The notes under the pieces are model-generated. The model was not told the DNA's origin. It made no database searches and was given only the letters and a program-made list of their open reading frames with translations. The position numbers were made by a program, and so were the translations under genes. Shown here in pieces: positions 8,956 to 16,523 of a DNA stretch of 64,000 nucleotides; within the stretch, counting starts at the first letter, position 1; every line of letters begins with the position of its first letter. This DNA is from Verrucomicrobia bacterium Tous-C9LFEB (GTDB lineage Bacteria > Verrucomicrobiota > Verrucomicrobiia > Methylacidiphilales > UBA1321). The stretch lies in NCBI GenBank assembly GCA_002304345.1, contig NEUU01000014.1, positions 1 to 64,000 of the forward strand. The letters are read 5' to 3'.

Positions 8956-9709
8956 GCTGTCCGCCGCCATTGGCCAGTGGAAACTTGCCTCGGGGAGCCA
9001 TGTCTATGCTCCCGATCGCGAGGAACACCTGCTGCGCACGTTGGAAGGCAAGAACGCCGGCCCGATGCCCCACGGGGCGTTGCGCTCCATCTATCGCGAA
9101 ATTCTTTCCACCTCCCGCGCCTGCCAGCGTCCGTTGCAAGTGGCCTGCGTCGGTCGCGAACTCTCCAACGCCTGGGTCGCCACCCGCCGCCGTTTCGGCA
9201 GCAGCGACAATTACCAATCGCTCTCCTCGCTCACGCAGGTGATCAACGGCCTCTCCCGCCGCAAGCTCGATGTCGGTGTGGTGGATCGCCCCACGCTCAT
9301 CGCGCTCGTCTGGGAGAAGCCCGCCCTCGCGAAGAAATTCGCCGTCTGTGGCGATATCACGTTGCCTGCGCGTGCGGGTCGCAATGGAAACGGTGCTCGC
9401 GACGTCTATTTTCTCCTCAGCCATTCCCCCGTGCCGCCGACCGATTACAGCAAGACGGTCGTGGCGCTCGAGTGCACCGCCGCATTCGGCAGTGTAAAAG
9501 AATGGCAAGCGGCCTTTTCTGTGCTAAGACGTTCCCTGCTGCATGTGGAACAGATTAAATGGGGCAAGGGCAACTCCAAAAGCCGATGGTTGGTCGAACT
9601 CAAGGGCCACTGGACGGCGGATGATCTCGCCCGGAAACTGGAGCCGGTTCAGATGATTCGACGCTGGCTCATTGTCGGTTCCTACCCCGAGGTGCCTCAC
9701 TATGCCTGA
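8879..9709 (+). CDS. Chorismate mutase fused to degenerate prephenate dehydratase/ACT
   Basis: A 276-residue protein built like a P-protein (PheA) but apparently without a working dehydratase. Residues 1-85 are an AroQ-type chorismate mutase with the expected R7, R24, K35 and the PDREE motif (R46, E47). After a standard linker (ALRSIYREILSTS), a short piece like the first dehydratase lobe remains (RRRFGSSDNYQSL, KLDVGVV), but the ENS and NxTRF motifs are absent and roughly 70 residues are missing. The tail resembles an ACT domain ending RRWLIVGSYP, with the Phe-binding GAL and ESRP motifs replaced. The mutase should convert chorismate to prephenate; the rest may be structural or regulatory. 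The gene overlaps scpB upstream and the next gene by 8 bp. Confidence 0.75.
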   Translation: MKIQNLRKKIDQLDSRLLTLLNQRAKLSAAIGQWKLASGSHVYAPDREEHLLRTLEGKNAGPMPHGALRSIYREILSTSRACQRPLQVACVGRELSNAWVATRRRFGSSDNYQSLSSLTQVINGLSRRKLDVGVVDRPTLIALVWEKPALAKKFAVCGDITLPARAGRNGNGARDVYFLLSHSPVPPTDYSKTVVALECTAAFGSVKEWQAAFSVLRRSLLHVEQIKWGKGNSKSRWLVELKGHWTADDLARKLEPVQMIRRWLIVGSYPEVPHYA

Positions 9710-11507
9710 CGCCTCCGGCCATCCGAATCCCCCCAAGCCGGTCACGCCTCCTCCGCTCCCGGGAGCCACCGGAGCCCAGTCTCCCGCTTCACCCGTGCCG
9801 CCGCGGATCACTCCTCCGCCCATCTCGCTGCCCAAATTACCCACGCAGGCCGAACTCCCGATGACGCCTCCCGCTCCGGTGACTCCTCCTCCGACGCCAG
9901 CGCCGCTTCCTCCCATTCCCGCCGCACCGCCTGCTCCGGCGGTGTCGACTCCCGAGAGCAAATCGGAATCGCTCACCGGTAAACCCGTGGAGGGGCAGGA
10001 TCGCCCCAAGCCGAAGGGACTCTCTTTCCCGAAATTTTCGATGCTCAGCAAGAAGCCCGGCGAACTCCTTTCCCGCAAGCGCGGCAAGGGCGCTCCGGCT
10101 CCGGGCTCGGACACCAAGCCGGGCGAGAAATTGCCCGCCCCGGCGCTGCCCTCCAGCGCTCCCGCTGCCGCACCGCAAACGATTCAGAAGGTCACGCTCG
10201 ATCCTCTGCACAAGGGCGGATCGAATCGCTCGCATGCGGAAAAGTTGCCGCACCCGCGCGAACTCCCGGCCACTCCCGCCGCTACCACTACGAGCGGTAC
10301 GGCTCCGGCCATCCCCGCAGCTCCCGCCGCAGGAGTGCCCGTGCAGGTACCGAAGAAGGAAGTGCAGCGGGTACGTCCCGCGTGGCTCAAGATCATCATT
10401 GCGGTGACGCTGCGCCTGATCGTCCTCGCGGCCATAGTCGGGATCGGCTATTATTCTTACTACAGCTTGCGCGAAACGCGGTTGGAAGGGTTCGTGAATT
10501 TGCCCGCTGGTTTTCAGGTGAAGCGCGTTTGCCTCGTGCGCGATTTCCGTCAGGACGTGCTCAATCTCGCCGAGGAATTGGCCATGGCCCGCGCACCGCT
10601 CCGGTCGGATATCGAACAGCTTGATGCAGTCGTTTCCCGCAGCAAATCGGATGTGGCCGGTCGCGAGGAACGGTTGCGGTTGCTGCGTGAGGAAGTGGAA
10701 AAAGCGGACAAGGAAATCCTCGGTGTCATGAAGGATGCCACGGACGCAGGGAATAAAATCTGGTCCGGTCCCGGTGTGGCGCTCGATGCCGAGTTCGCGC
10801 AAAAGAAGGAAGAGTTCCACAAGAAGATTGTCGAGCGCGCGACCCAGCTCAAAATCAAGTACGTCGACAACACGGACTACCGCGACCCGGAAGTCTGGGT
10901 GAATGCCTTCCGTCTGGCCCTTTACGACGCACCCAAGGAAATCAACACGGGTACGCAACGCGAGTGGGCGGAAAAAGAACTCACCGGCTGGAAGAAATAC
11001 GTTGAGACTTATCAGCAAAGCACGGCGGCGTTGAAGAAGCAGGTGGAGGACATTCAGACCTCTCCGCAAGGACGCATCGGGGAAATTAATCAGCGCGTGA
11101 CCGACTTGAACCAGCGCATTGCGGAGACGGATCAGGAAATTCTACCGATCCGGCAGGAGCTGAAACAGGGGCAGGAAGCCTTGGACAAACTCATGGCGGA
11201 GCAAGCCAGCCTGGAGTCGCCGTTCTACAAGCAGGTATTGGATGCGCCGGAGGGCAGCTTGTTGCTGAAGCTCAATTTTGATCCGGAAACCAATCGTTTC
11301 TCCTGGCGCGAAATCAATCGCGATCCGCAGTTCCCCCCCGGCGAATACAACCTGTGGGTCAGTGCGATTGCGAAGGACGGACAGGAATATTGGTCCTACG
11401 TGACGATCCATTTATACGAATACCAGACCACGCAGGTCATTCTGCAGCCGGGGGCGTTTGTCTCCGTGCAGACCGTTTTGCGTAGCGGTACCGGCACGGA
11501 AAAGTGA
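9702..11507 (+). CDS. Proline-rich, coiled-coil, single-pass membrane protein
   Basis: A 601-residue protein of unknown function, starting at ATG 9702 inside the end of the chorismate mutase gene. Residues 1-220 are rich in Pro, Ala and Lys and likely disordered in the cytoplasm. One membrane helix follows (about 228-255: IIIAVTLRLIVLAAIVGIGY). The rest should be extracytoplasmic: long charged helices with coiled-coil character, then a beta-rich end (PEGSLLLKLNFDPETNRFSW, PPGEYNLWVSAI). Its stop overlaps the GTG of prmA, so the two are probably translated together. An envelope-spanning structural or sensor role is possible but not shown. Confidence 0.7.
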   Translation: MPDASGHPNPPKPVTPPPLPGATGAQSPASPVPPRITPPPISLPKLPTQAELPMTPPAPVTPPPTPAPLPPIPAAPPAPAVSTPESKSESLTGKPVEGQDRPKPKGLSFPKFSMLSKKPGELLSRKRGKGAPAPGSDTKPGEKLPAPALPSSAPAAAPQTIQKVTLDPLHKGGSNRSHAEKLPHPRELPATPAATTTSGTAPAIPAAPAAGVPVQVPKKEVQRVRPAWLKIIIAVTLRLIVLAAIVGIGYYSYYSLRETRLEGFVNLPAGFQVKRVCLVRDFRQDVLNLAEELAMARAPLRSDIEQLDAVVSRSKSDVAGREERLRLLREEVEKADKEILGVMKDATDAGNKIWSGPGVALDAEFAQKKEEFHKKIVERATQLKIKYVDNTDYRDPEVWVNAFRLALYDAPKEINTGTQREWAEKELTGWKKYVETYQQSTAALKKQVEDIQTSPQGRIGEINQRVTDLNQRIAETDQEILPIRQELKQGQEALDKLMAEQASLESPFYKQVLDAPEGSLLLKLNFDPETNRFSWREINRDPQFPPGEYNLWVSAIAKDGQEYWSYVTIHLYEYQTTQVILQPGAFVSVQTVLRSGTGTEK

Positions 11508-12358
11508 AGAACGTGAACCGGTCGTTGTGGGTATGGCGTCGCCAGATCGCCGAGGCGCAAGCGGAACAGTGGCTGGAACAACTCGAATGGGTCGGGCCGC
11601 AACGGGTCATGGTGCTGGCGCGTCCCGGTTCGATTCGCGCCCGCCTTGAAGTCTATGGTTCCCATCGCCGCGAGGCGGATCGGCTGCTCAAAGAGTACGG
11701 AGGACGTGTTCGTGCCGTGGCGAAAAAAGAGCTGCTTCCGCCCGCGCCGAGTCGTCCGATCCGGGCGAATCGCGCCCTCTATGTCGTGGGCGATCCGAAG
11801 ACCGCTCAATCGCTCCGTAAAAAGGTTCCGGCGGCACGCATTCTTTTGATTCCCGCCAGCATGGCTTTTGGTTCGGGCGAGCATGCGACCACTGGCATGG
11901 TGCTGCGTTATCTCGGCAAGTCGAAGAAGCTCGTGCACGACACGACGGCGCTGGATCTCGGCACCGGCAGTGGGATTCTCGCTCTGGCCGCACGTGCCCT
12001 CGGTGCCCGCCGTGTCGTGGCGATGGATAACTGCCCGGATTGCATCCGCATTTCCCGCGAGAATGAGAAGTCGAATTTCGGTGACAGCACCATCCGCTGG
12101 CATCGGGCCGAACTCGGCGCGTTTGATCCGAAGGCGGTCTTCCGTCTCGTCACGGCCAATCTCTTCAGCGATCTCCTCATCGGCCAGTCTGCCTCCATTT
12201 GGAAATGTCTCGCCCCCGGCGGCACGCTCTTGTTGAGCGGCATTTTGCATCCTCAAGCGGCTGGCGTGGTGCGCGCTTATCGGGCGCAAGGCGGCAAATT
12301 GATTTGTCAGCAACGCAAGGGCAAATGGGTCCTGCTCGCCTTTGCCCGAAAGACGTAA
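11504..12358 (+). CDS. prmA: PrmA-type ribosomal protein L11 methyltransferase
   Basis: A 284-residue SAM-dependent methyltransferase. The N-terminal 100 residues are poorly conserved; the catalytic domain shows the PrmA hallmarks MAFGSGEHATTGMVLRYL, then motif I ALDLGTGSGILALAA, a substrate-loop VTANLFSDLL (usual NILA/NLxx region) and SGILHPQA. PrmA trimethylates L11 in the large ribosomal subunit. The GTG start overlaps the preceding TGA. The N-terminal domain is divergent enough that the target might not be L11, so the symbol describes the family. Confidence 0.8.
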   Translation: MKNVNRSLWVWRRQIAEAQAEQWLEQLEWVGPQRVMVLARPGSIRARLEVYGSHRREADRLLKEYGGRVRAVAKKELLPPAPSRPIRANRALYVVGDPKTAQSLRKKVPAARILLIPASMAFGSGEHATTGMVLRYLGKSKKLVHDTTALDLGTGSGILALAARALGARRVVAMDNCPDCIRISRENEKSNFGDSTIRWHRAELGAFDPKAVFRLVTANLFSDLLIGQSASIWKCLAPGGTLLLSGILHPQAAGVVRAYRAQGGKLICQQRKGKWVLLAFARKT

Positions 12359-12435
12359 TTTTGCTGTAACCAACTCCTCCTTCCCGGCGTCTGGAGAGAT
12401 ATGGGAAGGATACACAAAAGAAACCGTAATCCGCT

Positions 12436-13026
12436 ATGGAGGATACCCACGCTGAGATGGTGGCCTGTCTGGCGCGAGTGCGAAACGGCGACGAAGCCGC
12501 CGCGCGTGAGTTGGTGGACCGCGTCTACCCGCTCGTTCTGCGCGTGGTGCGGGGACATCGCCCGAGAGCCGTTCCGGAGGAAGACTTAGCGCAGGAAGTC
12601 TTGATCAAAATGTTTACGCGGCTCGATCAATACCGGCAGGAAGTGCCCTTTGAGCACTGGGTGAGCCGCATTGCGCTGACCACCTGCCTCGATCATCTTC
12701 GCGCCCAGTATCGACGTCCGGAATGGCGTCTGGCCGATCTCAGCGAAGAGGAGTCGCGCTATCTGGAAGAATGCTGCGCCGCCGATACGCAAGGAGAAGC
12801 TCCGGGCGAAGCCATGGCGGCGCGTGAACTGGCCGGGAAGCTTCTGGAGCATTTGAATCCGAAAGATCGCGTGGTGGTGACCTTGCTCGATCTGGAAGGG
12901 TATAGCGTTGCCGAGGTGGCGGCACTGACGGGCATGAACGGCACGCTCATCAAAGTGCGCGCCTTTCGCGCCCGGCGTAAGCTGCGTCGATTGATGGAGC
13001 AATGGCGGAAGGAGAAAAAAATATGA
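12436..13026 (+). CDS. ECF-type RNA polymerase sigma factor
   Basis: A 196-residue sigma-70 family protein with only regions 2 and 4. Region 2 (about 20-95) contains the core-binding PEEDLAQEVLIKMFTRLDQY helix and the -10 reading segment FEHWVSRIALTTCLDHLR. Region 4 (about 130-190) contains LNPKDRVVVTLLDLEGYSVAEVA and the recognition helix around GTLIKVRAFRARRKLR. Its stop overlaps the next gene by 4 bp, and a third small gene overlaps that one, so sigma factor, likely anti-sigma and a Spy-like protein form one operon. ECF operons usually self-activate; I could not identify a promoter with confidence in the 77-bp leader. Confidence 0.92.
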   Translation: MEDTHAEMVACLARVRNGDEAAARELVDRVYPLVLRVVRGHRPRAVPEEDLAQEVLIKMFTRLDQYRQEVPFEHWVSRIALTTCLDHLRAQYRRPEWRLADLSEEESRYLEECCAADTQGEAPGEAMAARELAGKLLEHLNPKDRVVVTLLDLEGYSVAEVAALTGMNGTLIKVRAFRARRKLRRLMEQWRKEKKI

Positions 13027-13310
13027 AAAATCCGCAGGACCCCTGGAGCAAGCTCGCCGCCGCCGCGCGCCGCGCTGAGCCGGATTTACGCGATGAAGTA
13101 GCGCCCTATGGTTTGACCACGCGTGTGCTGGCCGCGTGGCGGCAACACGCGCAGGCGGAGATCAATTGGGAGCGATTTGGTTGGCGGGCACTCGCCTCGG
13201 CTTTCGCGGTGGCGGCGATTTGCGTGATGCTGAATTATAATGGATTGAAATCCTTCGGTGACGATAATCTGGAAGTCGCGGACATGGTCGATACGGAGAC
13301 GGTTCTATGA
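13023..13310 (+). CDS. Small single-pass membrane protein, probable anti-sigma factor
   Basis: A 95-residue protein (start ATG 13023, overlapping the sigma factor stop). The first 60 residues are cytoplasmic-type (MKNPQDPWSKLAAAARRAEP), followed by one membrane helix (about 60-78: GWRALASAFAVAAICVMLNY) and a short acidic tail outside. It has no zinc-binding HxxxCxxC motif of the classic anti-sigma fold. Position right after an ECF sigma gene and topology suggest an anti-sigma or membrane regulator; sequence alone does not prove it. Confidence 0.6.
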   Translation: MKNPQDPWSKLAAAARRAEPDLRDEVAPYGLTTRVLAAWRQHAQAEINWERFGWRALASAFAVAAICVMLNYNGLKSFGDDNLEVADMVDTETVL

Positions 13311-13702
13311 ACGAATTCATTAAAAAATATGGAAAAATCGGACTCTGCTTTCTCGGCGTCTTCTTAGCCGGAGCGGTGACCGGTGGCGTGATCAGTGCGG
13401 GGATCGTCCGGCGCGTGGTGGCCCATCGAACGAATCCGCAAAATTGGGAGCCGCTTTTGATGCGCGCGATGGATCGTAAATTAGATCTGCGACCGGAACA
13501 ACGGGCGAAGATCGTGCCGATGGTGGCGAGCGCGGCCAACGAATTCAAGGCGACGCGAGCCGACGCGGTGGCGCATCACCAGCAGACTCTGGCGCAGCTC
13601 AAGGCGAATCTGGCGACTGTGCTGGACCCGGAGCAGCAGAAAGCTCTAGAAAAACTCTCGCAAGAGAGACAGCAACGCTGGAAAAAATTCCTGCAGGAAT
13701 AA
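13307..13702 (+). CDS. Membrane-anchored Spy/CpxP-like periplasmic protein
   Basis: A 131-residue protein with an N-terminal membrane anchor (about 10-33: GLCFLGVFLAGAVTGGVISA) and a helical, charged periplasmic domain. The LDLRPEQRAKIVPMVASAAN and LDPEQQKALEKLSQERQQRW segments follow the paired helix pattern (LxLTxxQ ... LTPEQ) of the Spy/CpxP/zinc-resistance family of periplasmic sensors and chaperones. It overlaps the preceding gene by 4 bp. As third gene of an ECF operon it may report envelope or metal stress to the regulator. A hairpin terminator lies 5 bp after the stop. Confidence 0.7.
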   Translation: MNEFIKKYGKIGLCFLGVFLAGAVTGGVISAGIVRRVVAHRTNPQNWEPLLMRAMDRKLDLRPEQRAKIVPMVASAANEFKATRADAVAHHQQTLAQLKANLATVLDPEQQKALEKLSQERQQRWKKFLQE

Positions 13703-13707
13703 CGGAT

Positions 13708-13734
13708 GCCGGAAGGGAGTGAATCCCTCCCGGC
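13708..13734 (+). terminator. Hairpin ending the ECF operon
   Basis: GCCGGAAGGGA and TCCCTCCCGGC form an 11-bp stem with one mismatch and a 5-nt loop (GTGAA). It lies between the ECF operon and the convergent isomerase gene and could serve both strands. Confidence 0.65.
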
Positions 13735-13756
13735 AACGCGAGCTAAACTTTAGCTT

Positions 13757-15361
13757 TTACAAATCGCCACAGAAAGCGACTTCGAGACCGAGCGCTTTCA
13801 TCGCGGCGGCCTTGGCGTAGAGGCCCTTCTTGGCCGACGCTTTATCCGGAGCGTAAACCACCTGGATGTGATTCGACTTGTGCCGCGCCATCATCTGGTC
13901 GCGGGTGACGCCCTGCAGCACGGCGTGCATGATCGGCCACTGCGAGGTGGTCAGATTCCAGCGGTCCTGAGTCTCCGCCTTGGGCAGGCTAACCGATTCC
14001 GCGAGACCGGTGTCGAATTTTAATTTTCCATCGGCCACATACACGCGGCTCCAAACAACCCAGCCGGGTTTGCTGATGCCCTTGATCGTGCCGCCGCCGA
14101 GGCGGAAATACATCGAGGGTTGCCGTTCGCTGGTGACGCCCTTATACCCGCCAATGAGGTGCGCTGGAGGCACCGCACCGGAAATCTCGAATACCCAGAT
14201 ATATTCATCGAGCTTGTCGCTGGTGTACTGCCGTGCCCAGCGGAGATCATGCAGCGTATTTTCCGGGGCGAAGCCGAGTTCGCGCCAAAGCTTGTAGGTG
14301 ACGAGACCGTCGAAGCCAGCGCATTCGTCGACTTCGTTGAAGTGGGGAAGCGCTTCGCCCTTGAAGAGTTCCTTGCCTGTGACTTCATGATAAACCGGAG
14401 GACGATCCATGTTGTTGAGCAAGCCTTCGACGAGATCGGAAGCGGGAAGAAGATCCTTCAGCCCTTGCTGATACTGAATGCCGATCGCGGCGCAGCCGAA
14501 TTCATCCGCGATGCGGAGTGCGGCAATGTAGGTTTTGCACTGGAGCAGGACTTGATTTTTCGTCAGGTCGTTTTCCTCGCTGGAACCGAATTGGAATTGA
14601 ACGCCTTTCTTCACGAGCCAATCGAAAACGGACTTCGCATCTTTGTCGCTGACGGTAAGGGTCTTTGCATAGAGAGCGGATTGGCTCAAGCGCTCCTTGA
14701 ACACGCCCGTCGGGTGGAGAAGTTCGTCCGGGATGATGGCATTGAACATGCCCATGCAACCTTCGTCGAACACACCCATGATCGCTTTTTTGCTCTGCAA
14801 TTTTTCGGCAAACTTCACACCGATTTTTTCCGCTGCAGAGGGAACCTTGGCTTTCTTGTAGGGCGTGACGTGCTTTTCCGGATGGGTGACTTCACCCTTG
14901 GTCAGCCAGTTGCGCAGTCCCTTGAGGAATGCGCTGTCAGTGAAATCTTCGCTCCAGAGCGTGCTATATTTCACTCCGGCTTTCGTCATGGAACCGTTGA
15001 GATTGAGCATGCCGACGAGTCCCGGCCAGGTGCCGCTCCAGTTGGCGACGGTGAGAATCGGGCCACGATGGGTGATGAGACCGGCCAGAACGTGGTGGCT
15101 ATATTGCCAAACGGACTCGGCAACGATAAGCGGTGCGTCCTTCGGGATCGATTCAAACACTTCCATGCCGTACTTTTGGCTGTCGATAAAGCCATGCTTT
15201 TTCGCGGAGTCGTAGGGATGACCGCGTTTGACCTTGTAGCCTTCGCGCTCGATGGCGGCGGTGAGTTGCTTTTCCATGGCCGCCTGCGCGTCCTGACACT
15301 TTTGATTGGCAGAGAGACGCAGGTCGCCGCTGGCGATGAGGATGATGGGTTGTTTTTTCAT
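13757..15361 (-). CDS. L-fucose/L-arabinose isomerase-like protein
   Basis: A 534-residue cytoplasmic protein from ATG 15361 (MKKQPIILIASGDLRLSANQ). The first half looks like the fucose/arabinose isomerase N-terminal Rossmann-like domains (SVWQYSHHVLAGLITHRGPI, NWSGTWPGLVGMLNL, GVFDEGCMGMFNAIIPDELL), and the second half carries the C-terminal substrate domain. Such enzymes interconvert aldoses and ketoses using a divalent metal; several family members are uncharacterised, so the sugar cannot be named. It is divergent from a LacI-type regulator with two palindromic sites between them, which is strong evidence for sugar-controlled expression. A longer in-frame start at 15406 would place one operator inside the gene and is less likely. 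Confidence 0.75.
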   Translation of the reverse strand: MKKQPIILIASGDLRLSANQKCQDAQAAMEKQLTAAIEREGYKVKRGHPYDSAKKHGFIDSQKYGMEVFESIPKDAPLIVAESVWQYSHHVLAGLITHRGPILTVANWSGTWPGLVGMLNLNGSMTKAGVKYSTLWSEDFTDSAFLKGLRNWLTKGEVTHPEKHVTPYKKAKVPSAAEKIGVKFAEKLQSKKAIMGVFDEGCMGMFNAIIPDELLHPTGVFKERLSQSALYAKTLTVSDKDAKSVFDWLVKKGVQFQFGSSEENDLTKNQVLLQCKTYIAALRIADEFGCAAIGIQYQQGLKDLLPASDLVEGLLNNMDRPPVYHEVTGKELFKGEALPHFNEVDECAGFDGLVTYKLWRELGFAPENTLHDLRWARQYTSDKLDEYIWVFEISGAVPPAHLIGGYKGVTSERQPSMYFRLGGGTIKGISKPGWVVWSRVYVADGKLKFDTGLAESVSLPKAETQDRWNLTTSQWPIMHAVLQGVTRDQMMARHKSNHIQVVYAPDKASAKKGLYAKAAAMKALGLEVAFCGDL

Positions 15362-15397
15362 AAAGAATAATGAGGGGATGGGATTTAGTCTATGGTG

Positions 15398-15415
15398 ATC
15401 TGACACGTGTCAGAT
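15398..15415. promoter_or_regulatory. LacI-family operator candidate 1
   Basis: ATCTGACACGTGTCAGAT is a perfect 18-bp palindrome with the central CG typical of LacI/GalR operators. It sits between the isomerase start (15361) and the LacI gene (15492). Confidence 0.75.
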
Positions 15416-15425
15416 TGCAATATTT

Positions 15426-15443
15426 ATCTGGCACCTGTCAGAG
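15426..15443. promoter_or_regulatory. LacI-family operator candidate 2
   Basis: ATCTGGCACCTGTCAGAG matches site 1 at 14 of 18 positions and is an imperfect palindrome. Its centre is 28 bp from the centre of site 1, so two dimers could bind close together. Confidence 0.65.
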
Positions 15444-15491
15444 CCCGGCTTTATGCTCGGCTTCGCCTGATATGAAAACCCGGAGCCACAC

Positions 15492-16523
15492 ATGGTGAGA
15501 ATGAGCGACATCGCACGGCGGTGCGGTATTTCCCGCGCCACGGTTTCGGCCGTACTCAATAATCACCACGAAAAACTCGGCATCAAACCGGAGACAGCCG
15601 AGAAGGTGCGCGCGACCGCGGAGAAGATGGGCTATTTCCGCAATGAAATGGCGGTCGCGATCAAGACGGGGCAGAATGCCGTGATTGGTTGCATCACCGT
15701 TGGATTGAGTTCGGAGTGGATCGCCCGCTCCGTGACCGGACTGCTGCAGACGGGGCAGGATGAGGGCTATTTGATCAAGATCGTGAATCTTGAAACCTGC
15801 GACGGCGTGCTGGATGCGTTGCGCCGTTTGGTACGCCAGCGCATGGCGGGAATTTTTTGCTGCAATGTGAACGTCAATGCCGCCACGGGTCGCGCCTTTC
15901 GCGAGCTGTGCGCCCGGTATGAAATGCCGGTGGTGGGCGTGAATTGCAGCGAATCGATTGGGGGCGGCCATTTCCGTTCCGATGATTTGCAGGGGATGGA
16001 ACTTGCCGTGGGCCATTTGTGGAAGCTGGGCCACCGTCACATCGCGCATTTGACAGGCGATCCCGAATCGATGACCGGTCCCTTGCGTCGCGACGGCTTT
16101 TTGCAAGCGATGCAACGCCGGGGCGCCGCGGTTCCAGCGAGTTGGGTTGTGATGGGTTCCTATGATCCCGATATTGCCGAAGGCTCGGCAGAGCGGTTGC
16201 TGAAACGCTCGAAGAATTTGCCGACGGCTATTTTGTGTGCGAATGACGAGGTGGCTGTCGTGACGTTGCGCGCCGCCCGTAAACTCGGATTGCGGGTGCC
16301 GCAGGATCTCTCCGTCATTGGCTATTCCGATATGAAATCGGCGCAGTTGGCCGATCCGCCCTTGACGACCATTCGCCAGCCGTTCGAAAAAATGGGAGCA
16401 CGAGGCGCGGCCGTGTTGCTGGACCTCATCCGCAAGCAATCCAAGAAAATTCCGGATGTGGAATGGCTCCTGACGAAGCTGGTGGTGCGTGCCTCGACGG
16501 CAGCTTACACCAGCTCCAAATAG
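15492..16523 (+). CDS. LacI/GalR-family transcriptional regulator
   Basis: A 343-residue repressor or activator. The N-terminal helix-turn-helix is MSDIARRCGISRATVSAVLN, followed by a hinge region and a periplasmic-binding-protein-like sugar domain (GCITVGLSSEWIARSVTGLL, AILCANDEVAVVTLRAARKL, DLSVIGYSDMKSAQLADPPL). Start codons at 15492 and 15501 both fit; the first has GGAG six bases upstream. It is divergent from the isomerase and probably binds the two palindromes in the shared promoter region. Its 3' end overlaps the convergent hldD gene by 19 bp. Confidence 0.93.
   Translation: MVRMSDIARRCGISRATVSAVLNNHHEKLGIKPETAEKVRATAEKMGYFRNEMAVAIKTGQNAVIGCITVGLSSEWIARSVTGLLQTGQDEGYLIKIVNLETCDGVLDALRRLVRQRMAGIFCCNVNVNAATGRAFRELCARYEMPVVGVNCSESIGGGHFRSDDLQGMELAVGHLWKLGHRHIAHLTGDPESMTGPLRRDGFLQAMQRRGAAVPASWVVMGSYDPDIAEGSAERLLKRSKNLPTAILCANDEVAVVTLRAARKLGLRVPQDLSVIGYSDMKSAQLADPPLTTIRQPFEKMGARGAAVLLDLIRKQSKKIPDVEWLLTKLVVRASTAAYTSSK

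Noticed and set aside
13707..13745. A possible small RNA between the ECF operon and the isomerase gene
   Set aside because: The hairpin is fully explained as a terminator shared by converging genes.
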